A DNA stretch of 9,978 nucleotides from JBHWPB01 sp043424675. GTDB taxonomy: Bacteria; Bacillota; Bacilli; Lactobacillales; Carnobacteriaceae_A. Position 1 is the stretch's first letter, and each line of letters starts with the position of its first letter. The notes beneath the pieces are model-generated. The model was given only the letters and a program-made list of their open reading frames with translations. It was not told the DNA's origin and ran no database searches. The position numbers and the translations under genes were made by a program. The stretch spans positions 1-9,978 of the forward strand of contig JBHWPB010000041.1 of NCBI GenBank assembly GCA_043424675.1, read 5' to 3'. This document shows, piece by piece, positions 5,858-9,978 of the stretch.

Positions 5858-8599
5858 ATGGCTGAATTTTATCAATACAAGAAAGAAGATGTGATTGAAG
5901 AACTGAATACTGATGCAGAGACAGGACTGAGTCAATCGGAAGTTGAAGAACGTCAGGAGGAGTACGGACCCAATAAGCTCGCTGAGCAGGAGTCTGTCGA
6001 ATGGTATGAGATTCTATTAGATAATCTGAATAACATTATTGTCTACTTGTTGGCAGCAGCTGCTCTTTTATCCCTCTTCATGGGAGACTATATTGAAGCA
6101 GTAGCGATTGTCATCGCTATTTTGATATCAGTTTTGACAGGATTTGTAGTGGAATGGAGAGCTGCAGAATCTGTCGATGCGCTCCAAGAGATGGTGAACA
6201 CAACGGTGAGAGTGATAAGAGATGGCGAAGAAGAAGAGATTGAATCGACAGATCTTGTTCCAGGAGATATTATTGTACTTTCAGAAGGAGATGCCATCGC
6301 CGCAGACGGGAGGGTACTTGAGAATAATAACTTTCAGTCGATCGAATCGGCCTTGACAGGGGAATCCGAACCTGTCGACAAAGATGATGAAGAAGTTTTC
6401 AATGAAGAAGTTCCGATTGGCGACCGTGTCAATATGGTTTATTCAGGAACGGCGGCCACGAAAGGTGACGCAAGAGTCGTCGTCACAGAGACGGCGATGG
6501 ATACAGAAGTTGGTCACATCCAAGAGATGCTGGATAATGAGGAAGACGATGGGACGCCACTGGATAAGGAAATTAACAGTCTAGGAAAAATGTTGATCAT
6601 CGTCGCATTTGTTGCAGCGCTCGCTGTAGTGGGCGTCGGGTTATTTACAGGGCAGGAGCTGGCTTCTCTCTTACAGATTGCTGTGATTTTAGCCGTTGCT
6701 GCTATCCCAGAGGCTTTGCCGGCGGTCCAGACCATTACTTTATCAAGAGGGATGCAGCAGATGGCAGACCGCGAAGCACTCGTTAAAACCTTGCCATCTG
6801 TCGAAACTTTAGGATCTACTTCTATTATCGCCTCCGACAAAACAGGAACTCTGACTGAAAACCAAATGATGACCGCTCGGGTCGCGACGAAAGACGATAC
6901 AATCTATGAAGTGAGTGGAAAAGGGTATGAACCGGAAGGCGAGATTTCGCAAAACGATGAAAAAATTGGTCTTGATCAAATGGATGGCGATACGCGTATA
7001 GAAGATATCGAGGAAAGTCATCAAGATTTAGCGCGTCTCATCATGAACGGTGTGCTTTCAAGTAATGCCACTTTAGAAAAAGGAGACGGAGAAGAAGAGG
7101 ACGAAGAAGGCTCGGAAGAAGAGTACACGATTTCAGGTGATCCCACTGATGGAGCTTTGACTGTTCTCGGAGCGAAGCTCAACCTCACACCTGATACTAT
7201 AGAAGAGATGGGCTGGGAGAGGAAAGATGAGTTTCCTTTCGATTCCGACCAAAAATATATGGGGGTCATCGTAGACGGTCCGACTCCACAGCTCATCTTA
7301 AAGGGAGCCCCAGATGTCTTGGTAGATATGGCGCAACTGGATGACGAAGGCGAACAGTACTGGTTAGATCAAAATGAAAAACTAACAGAAGAAGGTATGA
7401 GAGTAATCGCTCTCGCGGGGATTCCATTGGAAGATATCAATGCGAATGTCGATGACGATATCAACGATGTTATTGAAAACTTAGACGGCTTCTCACTTCT
7501 TGGGATGTACGGAATTGTAGATCCTCCGCGAGAAGACGCGAAGGAATCCGTCAAACAGACTCAAGCAGCCGGCATTCAAGTGAAGATGATTACAGGCGAT
7601 CACCCGGGAACAGCGGAAGTTATCGCAGAACAGATAGGAATAGAGAACGCTGACAAAACAATGACCGGTGAAGAAATCGATGAATCTGTGGATTCTGAAG
7701 ACTTCATCGACAAGGTAAAGGAAGCTGGTGTTTTCGCCAGAGTGTCTCCAGAAAACAAATTGCAGCTTATTGACGCTTTCCGTGATGATGGTAAAATCAT
7801 CGCGATGACAGGAGACGGTGTAAACGATGCACCTGCCTTAAATGGCGCTGATATTGGGATAGCCATGGGAGTACGAGGGACAGAAGTTGCGAAGGAATCA
7901 TCTGACATGATTTTAACGGATGACAGGTTTGCGACGATTGTGGATGCGGTTGAGATAGGTCGAGTGATTTTCGACAACATTAAGAAATTTGTTTCATTCC
8001 TCTTTACATGTAATATGGTAGAGATTTCAGCAGTTTTCTTAGCCGTTGTTTTCTTGATGCCAGTCCCACTTGCACCTTTGCATATCTTGTACTTGAACCT
8101 CATCATTGACCTTTTACCAGCAATTACTTTATCTCTTGAACCAGCTGAAGACGATGTCATGAAACGGCCGCCGCGAGATCCTGAAAGTGGTTTGGTCAAT
8201 CGACCTTTCCTCTTACAGGTTATTGTAAGCGGTATTCTCATCGGTATTACGGCCTTCATTGTGTTTGTTATCTTCAATAATATGGGGGTAGAGTTAGAAG
8301 TCGCAAGAACTGGAACTTTCGCTTTCATGGGAGTGGGGCAATTGATGCACGTCTTCAATGTGCGTCACCCTGATAACTTTGGGTTAGATAAAACTATCTT
8401 AGAGAACAAGCCTTTAATCGGAGCGTTAATTGCTTCAGTCGGGCTCTTACTTCTTTCGATCTACCTTCCAGGTCTGAACTCTATTATGAGCAACGTCCCG
8501 CTTAACTTGGAAATGTGGGGCATCATTCTCATTGCAGCTGTGATTATAACGGGAATTAACTTCCTCGTGAAAAAAGGAATACACAGATTCGAAGGTTAA
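5858..8599 (+). CDS. P2-type cation-transporting ATPase (calcium-pump-like)
   Basis: This 913-residue, ten-helix ion pump exports cations with ATP, probably Ca2+ or a related ion. Seen in order: N-terminal cation-ATPase domain with TGLSQSEVEER and YGPNKL, helices M1-M2, actuator loop TGES (167-170), M3-M4 with IPEALP (Glu285), the phosphorylated DKTGTLT (Asp327), SGDPTDGAL, KGAP (482-485), DPPR, MITGDH, TGDGVNDAP (651-659) and M5-M10. M5 keeps Asn719/Glu722 and M6 keeps Asn747/Asp751, equivalents of SERCA N768, E771, N796 and D800. Ile750 replaces SERCA T799, and Gln stands where SERCA has E908 in M8, so ion site I looks incomplete; one ion per cycle is inferred. The nucleotide domain has an acidic insert (412-422). 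ATG 5858 is chosen for AGGAGG at 5841-5846; the frame is open upstream from GTG 5780 without support. It is a single-gene unit ending at a clear terminator. Confidence 0.93.
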   Translation: MAEFYQYKKEDVIEELNTDAETGLSQSEVEERQEEYGPNKLAEQESVEWYEILLDNLNNIIVYLLAAAALLSLFMGDYIEAVAIVIAILISVLTGFVVEWRAAESVDALQEMVNTTVRVIRDGEEEEIESTDLVPGDIIVLSEGDAIAADGRVLENNNFQSIESALTGESEPVDKDDEEVFNEEVPIGDRVNMVYSGTAATKGDARVVVTETAMDTEVGHIQEMLDNEEDDGTPLDKEINSLGKMLIIVAFVAALAVVGVGLFTGQELASLLQIAVILAVAAIPEALPAVQTITLSRGMQQMADREALVKTLPSVETLGSTSIIASDKTGTLTENQMMTARVATKDDTIYEVSGKGYEPEGEISQNDEKIGLDQMDGDTRIEDIEESHQDLARLIMNGVLSSNATLEKGDGEEEDEEGSEEEYTISGDPTDGALTVLGAKLNLTPDTIEEMGWERKDEFPFDSDQKYMGVIVDGPTPQLILKGAPDVLVDMAQLDDEGEQYWLDQNEKLTEEGMRVIALAGIPLEDINANVDDDINDVIENLDGFSLLGMYGIVDPPREDAKESVKQTQAAGIQVKMITGDHPGTAEVIAEQIGIENADKTMTGEEIDESVDSEDFIDKVKEAGVFARVSPENKLQLIDAFRDDGKIIAMTGDGVNDAPALNGADIGIAMGVRGTEVAKESSDMILTDDRFATIVDAVEIGRVIFDNIKKFVSFLFTCNMVEISAVFLAVVFLMPVPLAPLHILYLNLIIDLLPAITLSLEPAEDDVMKRPPRDPESGLVNRPFLLQVIVSGILIGITAFIVFVIFNNMGVELEVARTGTFAFMGVGQLMHVFNVRHPDNFGLDKTILENKPLIGALIASVGLLLLSIYLPGLNSIMSNVPLNLEMWGIILIAAVIITGINFLVKKGIHRFEG

Positions 8600-8618
8600 T
8601 ATCTCAGCAAAAGGGGAG

Positions 8619-8650
8619 AAAGATCTAGCGTAGCAGCTGGGTCTTTTTTT
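8619..8650 (+). terminator. Intrinsic terminator of the ATPase gene
   Basis: AAAGATCTAGC (8619-8629) pairs with GCTGGGTCTTT (8636-8646), an 11-bp stem with two G-U pairs and a 6-nt loop. T's run on to 8650 directly after the stem. Confidence 0.9.
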
Positions 8651-8656
8651 AAGTCT

Positions 8657-8679
8657 AAAGTTTCATTAAATGAAGCTTT
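8657..8679. promoter_or_regulatory. 23-bp operator-like palindrome upstream of the iclR remnant
   Basis: Around a central A (8668), TTCATT mirrors AATGAA and AAAG mirrors CTTT, with one mismatched pair between the two blocks. It sits 17-40 bp upstream of the promoter's -10/-35. IclR-family proteins commonly bind palindromes of this size near their own promoters, so it is probably the former autoregulatory or divergent operator; that role is inferred. Confidence 0.5.
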
Positions 8680-8689
8680 CTATTGAGAT

Positions 8690-8717
8690 TTGTGTGAAGA
8701 TTTCGATTGCTTATACT
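8690..8717 (+). promoter_or_regulatory. Candidate promoter of the iclR remnant
   Basis: TTGTGT (8690-8695), a 16-bp spacer and TATACT (8712-8717). The -10 is good and the -35 fair. The leader before the GTG at 8738 would be only about 14 nt, so the ribosome site AAAGG (8721-8725) would lie at or before the inferred start; the exact start is uncertain. Confidence 0.45.
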
Positions 8718-8737
8718 AACAAAGGCGAAGTGAAGAA

Positions 8738-9180
8738 GTGTCAAAAAATGAAACAGCCACCCTGCGCAAAGGATTACACGTCTTAGAGTTTATGAACCAA
8801 TCGCAAGGTGGAACTTTAAATGATGTCATGAAAGAGTTCGATTTAAGCAAATCGACCGCCTTTCGTCTGTTAACAACTCTGGAAAATATGAATCATATCT
8901 ATAAAATACAAACGCAATATTTTTACAAACCCAAGCAATTGTGAATGGAAAATATAGACCAATCGCAGAGAAATTGGACACACTTGCAGACGATTCATCA
9001 AACTGCCCGACAACTGCAGATGAGCACTTATCTTGGAAAGGCTGACGACACCGAGCTTGTCATGCACAAGTATTACATGCTCCTTTTGAGTATCCGGCGG
9101 ATGAAGAAATCGACAACCGTTCTAAAATTCATCAATTTGCTCTTTAGAAGACCGCTTTTTTTACAGCGTTAAAGCAACAC
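8738..9180 (+). pseudogene. IclR-family transcriptional regulator, decayed and truncated
   Basis: The first about 65 codons (GTG start) form the IclR winged helix: LRKGLHVLEFMN, TLNDVMKEFDLSKSTAFRLLTTLENMNHIYK. The frame ends at TGA 8942. Homology-like sequence continues in changing frames. From a T run at 8930-8934 the -1-shifted frame reads FLQTQAIVNGKYRPIAEKL then DTLADDSS. Near 9000-9010 it returns to the first frame (MSTYLGKADDTELVMHK). Near 9070-9075 it shifts again to HAPFEYPADEEIDNRSKIH, then QFAL, a TAG where the ligand-domain ALGK glycine belongs, and KTAFFTALKQH. This is an IclR effector domain up to about the middle; the rest is missing and OYE-like sequence follows. One-base losses in T runs explain two of the shifts. 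At most a 68-residue DNA-binding fragment could be made. The intact family length is about 240-260. Confidence 0.78.
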
Positions 9181-9908
9181 CGCGCGCTTTAACTACCGAA
9201 GAAGTTTACGATGTTATCACTGACTTTGGCGAAGCAACACACCGCTCGATTGAAGCAGGCTTTGATGGAGTGGAGCTGCACGGAGCGACTCGTTACCTAT
9301 TCCAGCAGTTTGGCTCCCCACATTCAAACAAGCGTGACAATGAATTCGCTGTTCCTCATTTCTTTGCAATAAAGTTAATTGAAGAGGTCAAAGCTGTCGT
9401 TAAAGAACATGCGGACAAACCTTTCTTAATCGGTTATCGTTTCTCATCAGAAGAACCAGAAATACCTGGCATCACAATGAAAGAAACTTTCGCTTTAACC
9501 GACGAGCTCATTGTGCAAGAACTTGATTACTTGCATATCGCGACGACAAACGCTTGGACGAAACAGCGCCGTGGAAATGAAAGTGAACGTTCACGGACGG
9601 AATTAATTTCAGAATATATAGATGAACGTGTTCCAGTATTCGGCGTTTGGAATCTCCACACACCAGAAGAAGCAGCCCAAGTCCTAGAAGAAGGGCAAAC
9701 TGTTTTGATTTTCCTCGGGCGCGCACTGGTTGCCGACCCGTACTGGGTAGAGAAAGTCGCTGCCGGCCAAGAAGACAGTATTCAGCATTACTTAACACCT
9801 GAAACCCGAAAAGATCGTGTTATTCCGGCACCGCTCTGGGAACAAATTATGGAAGTAGACGGATGGTTCTCTGTTAAACATGAAGCCCAAACACGCTCTG
9901 AGGGCTAA
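9174..9908 (+). pseudogene. YqiG-like NADH:flavin oxidoreductase (Old Yellow Enzyme family), 5'-truncated
   Basis: From about 9177 the frame reads TPRALTTEEV, IEAGFDGVELHGATRYL, FQQFGSPHSNKRD, FLIGYRFSSEEPEIPG, LDYLHIATTNAW, LHTPEEAAQVLEEG, LGRALVADPYWVEK and ends PLWEQIMEVDGWFSVKHEA before TAA. This is the C-terminal two thirds of the FMN TIM-barrel of OYE-type enzymes, closest in pattern to the YqiG-like group. About 150 N-terminal residues with much of the FMN site are absent. There is no ATG or ribosome site at the front, and a stop closes the frame at 9123-9125. Further decay signs: the GG-x-x-E-x-R segment after SNKRD is replaced by a shorter AVPHFFAIK, and the usual GVG and ALGR glycine/alanine positions read GVW and FLGR. 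It is joined to the iclR remnant within about 9165-9183. An internal GTG at 9270 is not credible as a start. Confidence 0.8.
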
Positions 9909-9978
9909 AAAACTAAGTAATTAAAATCACATAACTTGGTAATTATTTTTTAAAAACTTTGTAAGAAAAACAACTTAT

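Noticed and set aside
7600..8358. 252-codon minus-strand frame opposite the ATPase
   Set aside because: It is the antisense shadow of a well-supported gene; low-complexity Ser/Thr/Lys content and no recognisable domain.
8942..8944. TGA read as tryptophan or selenocysteine in the iclR gene
   Set aside because: thiD ends in TGA as a normal stop, no SECIS-like hairpin is evident, and the downstream frameshifts show the gene is broken anyway.
9270..9908. Intact 212-residue flavin oxidoreductase starting at GTG 9270
   Set aside because: The codon is an internal Val of the FDGVELHG motif; OYE sequence continues upstream and the barrel's first third is missing.
1..9978. CRISPR array, tRNA/rRNA gene, insertion sequence or prophage genes
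   Set aside because: No regularly spaced repeats, tRNA-like cloverleaf, transposase or phage motifs were seen on either strand.
9909..9978. Terminator or promoter at the right end
   Set aside because: The sequence is AT-rich with no convincing stem-loop or -35/-10 pair before the window ends.

Overview
The window looks like chromosomal DNA of a low-to-moderate-GC Bacillota, most likely a lactic-acid-type bacterium (Lactobacillales; a marine, halophilic or alkaliphilic Carnobacteriaceae-like genus would fit). This is inference from AGGAGG-type ribosome sites, a thiM-thiD-thiE-thiW salvage operon, an AmiS/UreI channel, a very acidic P-type ATPase and remnants of a YqiG-like flavin oxidoreductase. 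No species can be named from sequence alone.

Layout. 1-420 is the 3' part of a hot-dog acyl-CoA thioesterase gene cut by the left edge. 421-780 is a regulatory leader with a promoter, a TPP riboswitch and a strong intrinsic terminator. 781-3545 is a tightly packed thiamin salvage operon: thiM (thiazole kinase), thiD (HMP/HMP-P kinase), thiE (thiamin phosphate synthase) and thiW (predicted ECF S component for the thiazole moiety). It closes with a perfect hairpin that also serves the converging minus-strand gene. 3629-5482 (minus) holds an AmiS/UreI-family urea/amide channel gene and, upstream of it, a gene for a protein with two FMN-binding domains and a CHPP-type PAS domain. 5483-5857 is a divergent regulatory region with a Crp/Fnr-like palindrome and a long AT-rich inverted repeat. 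5858-8599 encodes a 913-residue P2-type cation ATPase followed by a clear terminator. 8657-9908 is a decayed locus: an iclR-family regulator gene with several frameshifts and stops, fused by an apparent deletion to the C-terminal two thirds of a yqiG-like Old Yellow Enzyme gene. A promoter and a 23-bp operator-like palindrome remain in front of it.

How the genes work together. ThiW and ThiM capture and phosphorylate thiazole alcohol, ThiD phosphorylates HMP twice, and ThiE joins the two halves; the riboswitch stops transcription when TPP is plentiful. No thiC or thiG is present in the window, so what is seen here is salvage. The other genes show no obvious shared pathway.

No wholly new system is evident. 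The best candidates for follow-up are the FMN-binding/FMN-binding/PAS protein next to a urea/amide channel with no urease or amidase beside it, the altered ion-site residues of the ATPase, and the iclR-OYE deletion scar.
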